Shown here in pieces: positions 14,660 to 21,964 of a DNA stretch of 32,458 nucleotides. A model generated the notes under the pieces. That model was not told where the DNA came from. It searched no databases and was given only the letters and a program-made list of their open reading frames with translations. Position 1 is the stretch's first letter, and every line of letters starts with the position of its first letter. The position numbers were made by a program, and so were the translations under genes. Source of the stretch: an uncultured Roseburia sp. (GTDB taxonomy: Bacteria; Bacillota; Clostridia; Lachnospirales; Lachnospiraceae); the NCBI GenBank assembly GCA_934317215.1, contig CAKREH010000037.1:1-32458 (forward strand), read 5' to 3'.

Positions 14660-15430
14660 TTACAATTTTGCCCGGAACACTTCATCTGCCGGATAGCCGC
14701 CGGCACATTTCTGCATGCCGCGCTGAATACTGTCTGCGGAATTTCCCCAGTCTTTATCTTTGTTCCGGTAGTCATTTTTTTCTACAAACCATGCGACTTC
14801 TTTTTGCAGACGTTCCATATTTTCCTGCATCAGTGCAAATGCCTTTGGGTAAAACTCCTTTTTCTGCGTATCGTTTAATTTGTTTTCCGCAGTCTCGATC
14901 AGATCTCCGAAATGAGGCAGGCAAAAGCCTTTGCTCTCTTCAAAAAGCTGGCGGAATTCTTCATTTTTCAGATACAGGTCGAAAAAGGTATCCAGATATC
15001 TGCCGTAGATTTTACGGAAATGATCGCAGACATAGCAGTCTGTCGTCTTTTTGGAGATCCATGCGCCAAGCGCGGTCTGCGGTTCATGCTCTGCGGTTGC
15101 GTCTGTGCGCTTCATGCGCTTTAACAGACTTGATTTGCCTGGGGCAAAATCGGACATTTCTTTTGCGAGTTCCTGATTCAGTTTCTTCAAATGCGTGCTT
15201 AAGATCAATGCATTTCCAAGTCGGTTGCCGTAATCGTACATCATTTTAAAGTGATGGCGGCAGAATCCGGTTGCATCTGTCTTTTCACGGATATCATCCT
15301 CCATATAGGCGGAACCTAAAATAAATGAGACCGCATGCTGCTCGGCTTCGCGCTCTAAATTGCAGAAAGGGCATTCGTCTTTGGCGTTGAATGCTTTGAT
15401 TAAAGGGATGGTTGCAATATTTTCTTTCAT
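14660..15430 (-). CDS. DUF6062 family protein with paired cysteine/histidine motifs
   Basis: 256 residues, soluble, function unknown. Two similar halves are visible: CPFCNLEREAE followed by GFCRHHFKMMYDYGNRLGN, and CYVCDHFRKIYGRYLDTFF followed by GFCLPHFGDLIETAEN. Each half pairs a C-x-x-C with a G-F-C-x-x-H-F box, which suggests two metal-binding units, probably zinc. Such proteins are common in Lachnospiraceae. Start ATG 15430 is preceded by AAAGGAGT; the longer frame from 15514 has no such site. It has its own promoter (15509-15481) and lies just left of the invertible segment, separated by site L. Confidence 0.7.
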   Translation of the reverse strand: MKENIATIPLIKAFNAKDECPFCNLEREAEQHAVSFILGSAYMEDDIREKTDATGFCRHHFKMMYDYGNRLGNALILSTHLKKLNQELAKEMSDFAPGKSSLLKRMKRTDATAEHEPQTALGAWISKKTTDCYVCDHFRKIYGRYLDTFFDLYLKNEEFRQLFEESKGFCLPHFGDLIETAENKLNDTQKKEFYPKAFALMQENMERLQKEVAWFVEKNDYRNKDKDWGNSADSIQRGMQKCAGGYPADEVFRAKL

Positions 15431-15480
15431 ATGATCTATGACTCCTTTGACTGGTTGATCCACTTCTTTATTTATAAGAA

Positions 15481-15509
15481 TTATAACAAAGTCTGATAAT
15501 TCAAACAAT
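15481..15509 (-). promoter_or_regulatory. Probable promoter of the DUF6062 gene
   Basis: On the minus strand TTGTTT (15509-15504) and a perfect TATAAT (15486-15481) are 17 bp apart, so this gene need not depend on transcription from the recombinase segment. Confidence 0.6.
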
Positions 15510-15550
15510 AACACATAATAAATTTAAAGTTATGCCATAATAAATAAAAA

Positions 15551-15578
15551 ACGCAACATTTCATATAAAATGTTGCGT
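15551..15578. repeat. Site L: Xer-like recombination site (11-6-11), also a terminator
   Basis: Left arm ACGCAACATTT (15551-15561), core CATATA (15562-15567), right arm AAATGTTGCGT (15568-15578); the arms are perfect inverted repeats. This is the size and layout of a tyrosine-recombinase core site such as dif. Read leftward, the palindrome is followed by TTTTTTATTT, so it also works as a terminator for the recombinase gene. Its reverse complement matches site R at 26 of 28 positions, including the whole core. Confidence 0.8.
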
Positions 15579-15596
15579 TTTTTATTTACAATTATT

Positions 15597-15623
15597 ATTT
15601 CGGCAGAACAAATAGAAACTTAA
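15597..15623 (-). promoter_or_regulatory. Sigma-28-like promoter inside the invertible segment
   Basis: On the minus strand TAAG (15622-15619) and GCCGAAAT (15604-15597) are 14 bp apart (or TTAA with 15 bp). The flagellar sigma-28/SigD consensus is TAAA-N15-GCCGATAT; the -10 matches 7 of 8. It now points leftward out of the segment through site L. After inversion it would point to csrA and flagellin. Confidence 0.5.
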
Positions 15624-15652
15624 CCCCAAAATCTAAATTTTTTTAAATCGGT

Positions 15653-16231
15653 TCAAAAATTAATGGTATGAAAAATACTGTCCCGCTCGTCCTGAGAAAT
15701 TCCCAGATAACGCTTTGTGATATAAAACGAGGAATGATTATACAGATCCATCAGAAGGACCGGCGAAATTCCCTGTTTCCATGCATGATAGCCAAACGTC
15801 TTGCGGAGTGAATGACAGCTGATATGCGTTTCGCATAAGGTTTCGTCCGCTGCTCTGCGCACAATACGATATGCCTGGGAACGGCAGAGCGGATGCGCAG
15901 GTGTGGTGGGTTTTGAAAAAATATAATCCTCCGCGTCAGGTTTTCTTGTTTTCCGGTAACAGTCCAGTGCCTTGATAACGTTTGAATTTAAGGCAATCTC
16001 ATTGACCTTTCCTGTTTTCTGTTCATGTATCAGAAGATGATCTAAGAAGCAGTCTTTTTCAAAATAATACACATCTTTCCATTTTAAATTCAATACATCA
16101 CTGATGCGCAGTGCGGTGTAGAGACCAAGAATGATCATCGTATAGTTGCGGATATTCGGATGTGCAACCTCGTAATACGCAATGAAATTTTTTAGTTCGT
16201 CCTTGTCACGGATCGGCTGTGTTGTACCCAT
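15653..16231 (-). CDS. Short tyrosine recombinase, FimB/FimE-like DNA invertase candidate
   Basis: 192 residues, consisting almost only of the catalytic domain: R42 (TALRISDVLNL), K72/K75 (HEQKTGK), H140 and R143 (SCHSLRKTFGYH), H166 (YNHSS) and the nucleophile Y175 (ITKRYLGIS). All six catalytic positions are present. It lacks the N-terminal SAM-like core-binding domain of XerC/D and integrases, as do the FimB/FimE invertases of similar length. ATG 16231 is chosen because AAAGGAGT precedes it. The gene lies between two 28-bp inverted sites with identical cores (15551-15578 and 16270-16297), so it probably inverts its own segment. Its promoter is not obvious; TATAAA within site R reads into it. 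Confidence 0.85.
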   Translation of the reverse strand: MGTTQPIRDKDELKNFIAYYEVAHPNIRNYTMIILGLYTALRISDVLNLKWKDVYYFEKDCFLDHLLIHEQKTGKVNEIALNSNVIKALDCYRKTRKPDAEDYIFSKPTTPAHPLCRSQAYRIVRRAADETLCETHISCHSLRKTFGYHAWKQGISPVLLMDLYNHSSFYITKRYLGISQDERDSIFHTINF

Positions 16232-16269
16232 AATGACTCCTTTCTGCGGAAAATACCGCAAGCCTGTAA

Positions 16270-16297
16270 ACGCAACATTTTATATGGAATGTTGCAT
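16270..16297. repeat. Site R: second Xer-like site, inverted relative to site L
   Basis: Left arm ACGCAACATTT (16270-16280), core TATATG (16281-16286), right arm GAATGTTGCAT (16287-16297). The core is the reverse complement of the site L core, and the left arm equals the reverse complement of the L right arm; two mismatches fall in the outward arm. Unlike site L it has no T-run on its outer side, so it should not terminate rightward transcription. Confidence 0.8.
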
Positions 16298-16335
16298 TCA
16301 GGGAGAAACAGATAATCAGGGAGGAAAACAGATTA
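16298..16335 (+). promoter_or_regulatory. csrA leader: tandem 18-20 bp repeat with GGA motifs
   Basis: TCAGGGAGAAACAGATAA (16298-16315) is followed directly by a near copy, TCAGGGAGGAAAACAGATTA (16316-16335). Each copy has a GGGA core like CsrA-binding GGA motifs; the second provides the Shine-Dalgarno GGGAGG, with a long 12-base spacing to the ATG. No sigma-A or sigma-28 promoter is visible between site R and the gene in the present orientation. Confidence 0.55.
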
Positions 16336-16336
16336 T

Positions 16337-16597
16337 ATGCTCAAGTTAACGTTAAAGCCCGGTGACTATATTGACATCGGTGAAAACATCAGGGTCGTTT
16401 TTTCCGGCGGTTCTGCAAATAACATTCATCTTCTGGTGGACGCACCGAGAGAGATGAACATTGCGCGCAGTTCTGCAGAAAGAAAAAGCAACCGCACTCA
16501 CTACTATAAGGAACAGGGCATTTCGGAACAGGCACAGAAAGAGATCGCTGCAATTCTGATGAGGGAGCGCCGCAGCAGATCAGAAGAAGCAAGGTAA
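16337..16597 (+). CDS. csrA: CsrA family post-transcriptional regulator
   Basis: 86 residues. The first 50 follow the CsrA pattern: MLKLTLKPGDYIDIGENIRV, then NIHLLVDAPREMNIAR, with the APRE and following R that contact RNA GGA motifs in this family. The C-terminal extension (SSAERKSN onward, rich in R and E) makes it longer than the usual 60-75 residues. In Bacillus, CsrA represses flagellin translation and is held by FliW; here it lies directly before flagellin, fitting that role, although no fliW is seen in the window. It begins 39 bp after recombination site R, so the segment's orientation may decide whether it is transcribed. Confidence 0.8.
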   Translation: MLKLTLKPGDYIDIGENIRVVFSGGSANNIHLLVDAPREMNIARSSAERKSNRTHYYKEQGISEQAQKEIAAILMRERRSRSEEAR

Positions 16598-16637
16598 TAA
16601 GGTCAGGCTAACCTAGGGGTCGGGCTTATTATAAATC

Positions 16638-16661
16638 TTTTTAAGACGCATGTCTTAAAAA
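16638..16661. repeat. Perfect inverted repeat upstream of flagellin
   Basis: TTTTTAAGAC (16638-16647) and GTCTTAAAAA (16652-16661) flank GCAT. It may be an operator or a weak terminator of csrA. A poor sigma-28-like match (TAAA at 16656-16659, 15 bp, then CCGTATAT) overlaps its right arm and could be the flagellin promoter. Confidence 0.5.
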
Positions 16662-16671
16662 TTAAGAAAAA

Positions 16672-16750
16672 TTTCCGTATATCACGGAAAAAAGGGAAAG
16701 GATTCCCGGATGCCTGAGAACGGCAGAACACATTTTTTATCACACGGAGG
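16672..16750 (+). promoter_or_regulatory. Flagellin mRNA leader with candidate CsrA-binding hairpins
   Basis: Two hairpins occur in tandem: TTTCCGT/ACGGAAA (16672-16690), then GGGAA-AGGA-TTCCC (16694-16707), which shows AGGA in the loop as CsrA sites do. The Shine-Dalgarno region CACGGAGG (ending 16750) contains another GGA eight bases before the ATG. Two GGA sites, one on the Shine-Dalgarno, is the layout of the Bacillus hag leader. Confidence 0.55.
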
Positions 16751-16758
16751 TAAATATT

Positions 16759-18405
16759 ATGGCAATGGTAGTACAGCACAACATGTCCGCAATGAATGCG
16801 AACAGAAATTTAGGCGTTACAACAGGAATGCAGGCAAAATCATCAGAGAAGTTATCTTCCGGTTACAAGATTAACCGTGCAGCAGATGATGCAGCAGGAC
16901 TTTCTATTTCTGAGAAGATGAGAAGCCAGATCCGCGGTTTAAATAAAGCATCTGACAATGCACAGGATGGTATCTCTTTGATCCAGACCGCTGAGGGCGC
17001 ATTAAATGAATCCCACTCTATCTTACAGAGAATGAGAGAGTTATCCGTACAGGCAGCCAACGGTACAGAGACAGATGACGACCGCGAGGCAGTACAGAAC
17101 GAGATTTCCCAGTTACAGGAAGAGCTGACAAGAATTTCTGAGACAACAGAGTTCAACACGATGAAGCTGCTGGATGGTTCCCAGAGTGGAAGTGCAACAT
17201 CTACAACTGCAGGTCCAAAATTTGGCGCAGTAAATACAACCGCAAATCAGGCATTAACAGGTGCACTGATCTCATCAAATGTAGTGGGTGCAACAGTTGA
17301 GGTCGTATCTAATACGGCTACAAAAGCTGGCAACGAAACTGCGGTATGGGATAATGCTGGTAACAAGCTTACATTAAATCTTGCTGTGAATAAAACATAT
17401 AGCCAGGCAGATATTGACAAGCTGGTTGCAAATGCTGTACAGGAAGATAGTACAGCAACAGGTACACCGTCAGAGATTAAAATTACACTGTCAAATGGCA
17501 CAATGTCTACTGGAACTACTGCGATAACTTCACAGACAACAGTTGCGACAGTCGGTGGGCATAAAGCCCAGTCTGCTGCTGCAAATGGTACTGTTGCGAA
17601 TGGTTTTGTAGGTGCGGATAAGGTTTCTGTCAAGGCTAATAAATATGGTTCAGATATGAATGGCATTAAAATCAGCTTTGCATTTGACCGCGTAGCAGGA
17701 AAAGAAGAAGTTGAGACTACAAAAGAACAGTCATATTCAGCAGCAGGTGTGGCAACAGCAGGAGAATACACCATTCATCTGGCAGCAGGAAAAGAATACA
17801 CGGAGTCAGATCTGGAAGACTTATTAAAGAATGCAGGACTGGATCTGGATGTTACATTATCCGGCGCTGATCCAGATACACCAAATACGTTATATGCAAC
17901 AAGTGCAGCTACTACAGTAGGTGCTTTAACACTTGCCGATGGTAAAGGTCTTGGAAGCGAGAAAGCCCAGTTTGGTCAGGAGGGATATGGTACTGCAAGT
18001 GCAGGAACTGGTATCACTTTACAGATTGGTGCAAATGAAGGACAGACTATGAGTTTCTCTATTGATGACATGAGTGCGGTAGCACTTGGCGTAGATGGAA
18101 ACAAGGTAGATTTAAGCACACAGGCAGGTGCTCAGAAGGCAACTGATACCATTGATGCAGCAATCAAAAAAGTATCTGCACAGCGTGGTAAAATGGGTGC
18201 GATCCAGAACCGTCTGGAGCATACCATCAGCAACCTTGACACTGCAGCAGAGAATACTCAGACTGCAGAGTCCCGTATCCGTGATACAGATATGGCTGAA
18301 GAGATGGTTGAGTATTCCAAGAATAACATTCTTGCACAGGCAGGTCAGTCTATGCTTGCACAGGCTAATCAGTCTACACAGGGAGTACTTTCCTTATTAC
18401 AGTAA
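16759..18405 (+). CDS. fliC: Flagellin, major filament protein
   Basis: 548 residues. The D0/D1 N-terminus (MAMVVQHNMSAMNANRNLGV, LSSGYKINRAADDAAGLSIS, LQRMRELSVQAANGT) and C-terminus (AIQNRLEHTISNLDTAAENT, SRIRDTDMAEEMVEYSKNNI, then QAGQSMLAQANQ) are canonical and polymerise into the filament core. LQRMREL is part of the TLR5-recognised region. The long middle (about 140-455), rich in Thr, Ala and Ser, is the variable surface domain and gives many possible O-glycosylation sites. The leader has GGA hairpins and csrA lies upstream; a glycosyltransferase cluster lies downstream. Export is by the flagellar type III system, so no signal peptide is expected. A terminator follows. Confidence 0.97.
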   Translation: MAMVVQHNMSAMNANRNLGVTTGMQAKSSEKLSSGYKINRAADDAAGLSISEKMRSQIRGLNKASDNAQDGISLIQTAEGALNESHSILQRMRELSVQAANGTETDDDREAVQNEISQLQEELTRISETTEFNTMKLLDGSQSGSATSTTAGPKFGAVNTTANQALTGALISSNVVGATVEVVSNTATKAGNETAVWDNAGNKLTLNLAVNKTYSQADIDKLVANAVQEDSTATGTPSEIKITLSNGTMSTGTTAITSQTTVATVGGHKAQSAAANGTVANGFVGADKVSVKANKYGSDMNGIKISFAFDRVAGKEEVETTKEQSYSAAGVATAGEYTIHLAAGKEYTESDLEDLLKNAGLDLDVTLSGADPDTPNTLYATSAATTVGALTLADGKGLGSEKAQFGQEGYGTASAGTGITLQIGANEGQTMSFSIDDMSAVALGVDGNKVDLSTQAGAQKATDTIDAAIKKVSAQRGKMGAIQNRLEHTISNLDTAAENTQTAESRIRDTDMAEEMVEYSKNNILAQAGQSMLAQANQSTQGVLSLLQ

Positions 18406-18429
18406 TTTAAATCTAAAATATTATAAAAG

Positions 18430-18466
18430 AGGACACGCGTCGTTTCGTGCGGTGCGTGTCCTTTAT
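18430..18466 (+). terminator. Terminator of flagellin
   Basis: AGGACACGC (18430-18438) pairs with GCGTGTCCT (18454-18462), followed by TTATT. The flagellin transcript should largely end here. Confidence 0.8.
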
Positions 18467-18468
18467 TC

Positions 18469-18496
18469 ATGACAACAGGTTACTCTTTTTTATAAA
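18469..18496 (+). promoter_or_regulatory. Possible promoter of the glycosylation cluster
   Basis: ATGACA (18469-18474) and TATAAA (18491-18496) are 16 bp apart, each 5 of 6 to consensus, just after the flagellin terminator. The leader would be only about ten bases. Confidence 0.35.
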
Positions 18497-18513
18497 GGAC
18501 AAGGTAAAAGAAG

Positions 18514-18966
18514 ATGGATGAACAGGAAATGAGGATGCAGATGTGGCTGACAAAAGGAGATTTTAAGACGGCAGAACAATTGCTGGCACAAGAAGATGCA
18601 GCCAGCCAGGATGCAGTTATTTTAAAGTGCCTGTTTCAGATTTATGATTCGGAGTCAAAAAATAAGGTGCCGACCGTATTTGACCGCACAACAGATTTAC
18701 ATGCACTTTCCAAACACTACAAAAAAACGAAATTGCTGATAAGACGGCTGGAGTTTGACATTGAGGGCGAAGCGGAATTTTATGATTATTGTGAGAAAAA
18801 CCAGGTGTCAGAGTTTTTTATTGCAAGAATCTTGCAGAACAATGTGTTTGAGGCAGAAAAAGTCTGTAAAAAGCTGATCCATGCATATGAAGCAGAAGGA
18901 AAAACAAAAGAGACTGCCTATTTCCGGTCATTATTAAAACAGTTGGAGGATCATGCGGATGAATGA
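18514..18966 (+). CDS. Conserved hypothetical protein of the flagellin locus
   Basis: 150 residues, soluble, mostly helical and rich in E, K, Q and A (MRMQMWLTKGDFKTAEQLLA, KKLIHAYEAEGKTKETAYF). The GDFKTAEQLLAQED and FEAEKVCKKLIHAYEAEG segments resemble degenerate TPR-like helix pairs. I do not recognise a family. It is first in the cluster after flagellin, and its 3' end overlaps the next gene by 8 bp (the glycosyltransferase ATG at 18959 lies within it), so the two are translationally coupled. A helper role in flagellin modification is inference from context only. Confidence 0.7.
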   Translation: MDEQEMRMQMWLTKGDFKTAEQLLAQEDAASQDAVILKCLFQIYDSESKNKVPTVFDRTTDLHALSKHYKKTKLLIRRLEFDIEGEAEFYDYCEKNQVSEFFIARILQNNVFEAEKVCKKLIHAYEAEGKTKETAYFRSLLKQLEDHADE

Positions 18967-21961
18967 CAGAAAGTTTTGTTTCATTATATGTTCAAACCAT
19001 CATTTTCTTGTAGAAGAGTGCCAGAAATATATACGGCAGCTTGAGGTGCCGGAGGGATATGAGACGGAGATCATTGTCATTTACGATGCAAAAAGTATGA
19101 CTTCCGGTTATAACCGTGCAATGAAGAAGAGCAGCGCCAAATATAAGATTTATCTGCATCAGGATGTACTGCTTATAAATCGCAGAATGTTGTATGAAAT
19201 ATTGGATATTTTTCAGGCAAATTCCCATGTCGGCATGATTGGAATGGTTGGAAATCCGGTGTTAGCGGAGGATGGCTGTCCGTGGTCGGGGGAGAAAGAG
19301 CAGAGGATCGGAGAAATTTATGCAGATCTCATAGATCATAAAGTTTATTCATTGTTTCGAAAAGTAAAAGCACCATATCAGAAGGTTTTGACGATTGATG
19401 GGTTACTCATGGCAACACAGTATGACATTCCATGGAGGGATGATATCTTCGAGGGCTGGGATTTTTATGACGGATCACAGTCCATGGAATTCTGGAAAGC
19501 AGGATACAGTGTTGTGGTTCCATATATGGAGCGCCCATGGTGCCTGCATGATAATGACATTTTACATTTGCAGGACTATGAAACATGGCGCCGGGTATTT
19601 GAAACTGAATACCGGAGATATTACCAGGGACGGCATGCTGATGAGCTTGTGGAGGGAGAAAAGCTGCAGAAAAGTACCCCTGTGATCTATCAGATCTTTG
19701 ATCCGCAGAAGACGAGATTTTCATATCCTTATCCACCGGTATACAGGGACTCTGAAGCACAGTATCTCTGCTTTACAGATCAGAAAAATGTAAAGTCCGG
19801 GTTTTGGAAGATCCGGTACTGTGAAGAACTGTCGGAAGATGTTGTCTGCAAAGAATTGTCGGGATTTTCAATGAAGAGGGAGATAAAGACGGATGAAATT
19901 CAGACTGCGCCCGCATTTTGCACGAATCCGTTTTTGGATACGGTTGTGCAGATTCCGCCGTTAGAGAGCCTGCCGGATATTTCTGTTAATCTGGAAAAAT
20001 TTGTCCCGACAAGAGATGAAAACGGCAGATATATCTATCAGAAGAACCCGGTATTCCATGGCGGGAAATACGATGGGCGTGAACTGCTCTTAACGATCGG
20101 GATGCCTGTAAGCAACCAGATCGGGACAATCGAACGGTGTCTGTCGCATATCAGACCGCTTTTAGAGGGGCTGGATGCAGAATTATTGGTTGTAGATACC
20201 GGAAGTACAGACGGAACACTGGATGTGTGCAGGAAATATGGCGCAAGAGTCATAAAATTTCCATGGTGTAATGACATGTCAGCTGCCAGAAATCAGGGGA
20301 TATACCATGCGAAGGGTGAATGGTATATGTCGATTGATGATGATGAATGGTTTGAGGACGTTAGTGAAATCCTTTGTTTTTTCCAGTCTGGTGAATATAA
20401 AAAATACAATATTGCTGCATATATACAGAGAAATTATTTTTACTGCGATGAGCAGGTGTATGCCGACAGTTTTGCCCTGCGCATGGCAAAGATTACACCG
20501 GAACTTCACTTTGAGGGAAGGATACATGATGCACTGGATTTTCCGGACCGGAGCACAGGATACCAGTTCCACGCATATGTGCACCATTATGGGTTTGTGA
20601 CGGATAATGAGGCGCGGAGAAAAGAAAAATATGTGAGAAATGTTTCTGGTCTGCTGTACGATCTCTGGGAGATGCCACAGGATCTTAGATTTGTACAACA
20701 GCTTTGTAAGGAGTTTTTGGCAGTTGGCTATTACGGGTATGCATATGCCTATGGATTTCTTGGAATATCGGTAGAGCAGGAGATTGGGAGTCAGTTTTAT
20801 GGGCATATGATTGCTTCGAGTCTGATGTCAGCATTTTATTATGCAGAGGATGAGCGGGTTTTTGAAGTGAAGAAACTGATAGAAGGACGCTATTCCTACA
20901 CTGATGCGGAAAATGCATATTTTTCCTATATACTGGCAGACATCGGGACAAGAAAGCAGTATGACCCAGAAGAAATATTGAAGAATGTTCGGGATTACAG
21001 AAAATACAGGGCGGCATATCTGCAGAACAAAGACGAGAATCAGAGGTTTGCAGATGTGGGAATTAATATCTGCAGCAATCCACAGTATGAGACAGATGCA
21101 CAGTTCATGGAATTTTATGCATATCAGCGCATGGGAAACCTTACGCGGGCACTAAAGGTACTAGATGGAATTGACCCGGAATACATCTGGTATAAAAAAT
21201 TGCCGTATCTTGAGTGTATGCTTACCGGGGAAGAAGCAGTGTATCAGGCAATCTTAAACAAGATGCCGGCTGTGCAGATGGAACTATGGATTGCTGATAT
21301 CATGGATATATTCCAAAGGATGCGGAATCTGAAAGCAGCAGTGACGGCGGTCAGACGTATTTTTGAAATTGTGGATCATGTCAGTATCCAGGCGCTTCAG
21401 GTGTACCTGAATACCAAAAAAATTGCGGTACTGCCGGAACTGGAAAAAATGCTGGTCGATCATCTGGCAGATGAAGGGGAAGATAATCTGTCGGTACAGC
21501 AGTGTTACATTTACGCAATGTTTGTGAAATATCAGATGATCGAAACACAGGACGAGAGGGAACATATGCAGTTGTTTGCATATTACCGGAAGATGATGTG
21601 CAGTTTCGCAAAGAAATACTACCATCCAGACTTATTAAGTGTTTCAGACAGTCCTGTCATTTCGCCGGAAGTGCGTGCATTGTGTGAGATCGGAAATGCA
21701 GTTTGTGAACAAAATGATCGGGAAACGGTAAGGCATCTGAAAAAGGCGCTGGAAATATTCCCTGGGTTCAAAAAGGAAATCCGGTTTTTGCTGAATAATC
21801 TGCAGCAGGAGAAGAAAACGCATTCAGTACAAAAAGAAATGGAACTTTTAAGGCAGCAGCTAGAGAATCAGATACAGATTTTAATGGAGCAGGGAAGAAT
21901 CAAAGAAGCGGAGCAGATACTACGGGAATTGGAACAGATATTTCCGGGGAGGGATATGTGA
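18959..21961 (+). CDS. Large two-domain glycosyltransferase with TPR-like C-terminus
   Basis: 1000 residues. Residues about 1-240 form a first GT-A-like domain (FCFIICSNHHFLVEECQKYI, IIVIYDAKSMTSGYNRAMKK, YKIYLHQDVLLI). A second, clear GT2 domain spans about 375-540 (LLLTIGMPVSNQIGTIERCL, LLVVDTGSTDGTLDVCRKYG, then MSIDDDEWFED with the metal-binding acidic motif). The remainder is helical and TPR-like, ending in a coiled coil rich in Q, E and L. ATG 18959 is preferred over 18953 because GGAGGA (18945-18950) then has eight-base spacing. Position after flagellin suggests it adds or extends the flagellin glycan; the sugar cannot be named. Confidence 0.88.
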   Translation: MNDRKFCFIICSNHHFLVEECQKYIRQLEVPEGYETEIIVIYDAKSMTSGYNRAMKKSSAKYKIYLHQDVLLINRRMLYEILDIFQANSHVGMIGMVGNPVLAEDGCPWSGEKEQRIGEIYADLIDHKVYSLFRKVKAPYQKVLTIDGLLMATQYDIPWRDDIFEGWDFYDGSQSMEFWKAGYSVVVPYMERPWCLHDNDILHLQDYETWRRVFETEYRRYYQGRHADELVEGEKLQKSTPVIYQIFDPQKTRFSYPYPPVYRDSEAQYLCFTDQKNVKSGFWKIRYCEELSEDVVCKELSGFSMKREIKTDEIQTAPAFCTNPFLDTVVQIPPLESLPDISVNLEKFVPTRDENGRYIYQKNPVFHGGKYDGRELLLTIGMPVSNQIGTIERCLSHIRPLLEGLDAELLVVDTGSTDGTLDVCRKYGARVIKFPWCNDMSAARNQGIYHAKGEWYMSIDDDEWFEDVSEILCFFQSGEYKKYNIAAYIQRNYFYCDEQVYADSFALRMAKITPELHFEGRIHDALDFPDRSTGYQFHAYVHHYGFVTDNEARRKEKYVRNVSGLLYDLWEMPQDLRFVQQLCKEFLAVGYYGYAYAYGFLGISVEQEIGSQFYGHMIASSLMSAFYYAEDERVFEVKKLIEGRYSYTDAENAYFSYILADIGTRKQYDPEEILKNVRDYRKYRAAYLQNKDENQRFADVGINICSNPQYETDAQFMEFYAYQRMGNLTRALKVLDGIDPEYIWYKKLPYLECMLTGEEAVYQAILNKMPAVQMELWIADIMDIFQRMRNLKAAVTAVRRIFEIVDHVSIQALQVYLNTKKIAVLPELEKMLVDHLADEGEDNLSVQQCYIYAMFVKYQMIETQDEREHMQLFAYYRKMMCSFAKKYYHPDLLSVSDSPVISPEVRALCEIGNAVCEQNDRETVRHLKKALEIFPGFKKEIRFLLNNLQQEKKTHSVQKEMELLRQQLENQIQILMEQGRIKEAEQILRELEQIFPGRDM

Positions 21962-21964
21962 AAG

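Noticed and set aside
14531..15249. Rightward ORFs opposite the DUF6062 gene
   Set aside because: They are antisense shadows with no ribosome binding site, and one begins within the terminator hairpin.
15541..15590. Site L as a plain terminator with no other role
   Set aside because: A terminator alone would not explain a 26-of-28 match in inverted orientation, including the asymmetric core, on the other side of the recombinase gene.
17247..17774. Leftward ORF inside the flagellin gene
   Set aside because: It is a shadow of the Ala/Thr-rich flagellin middle domain with no start signals.
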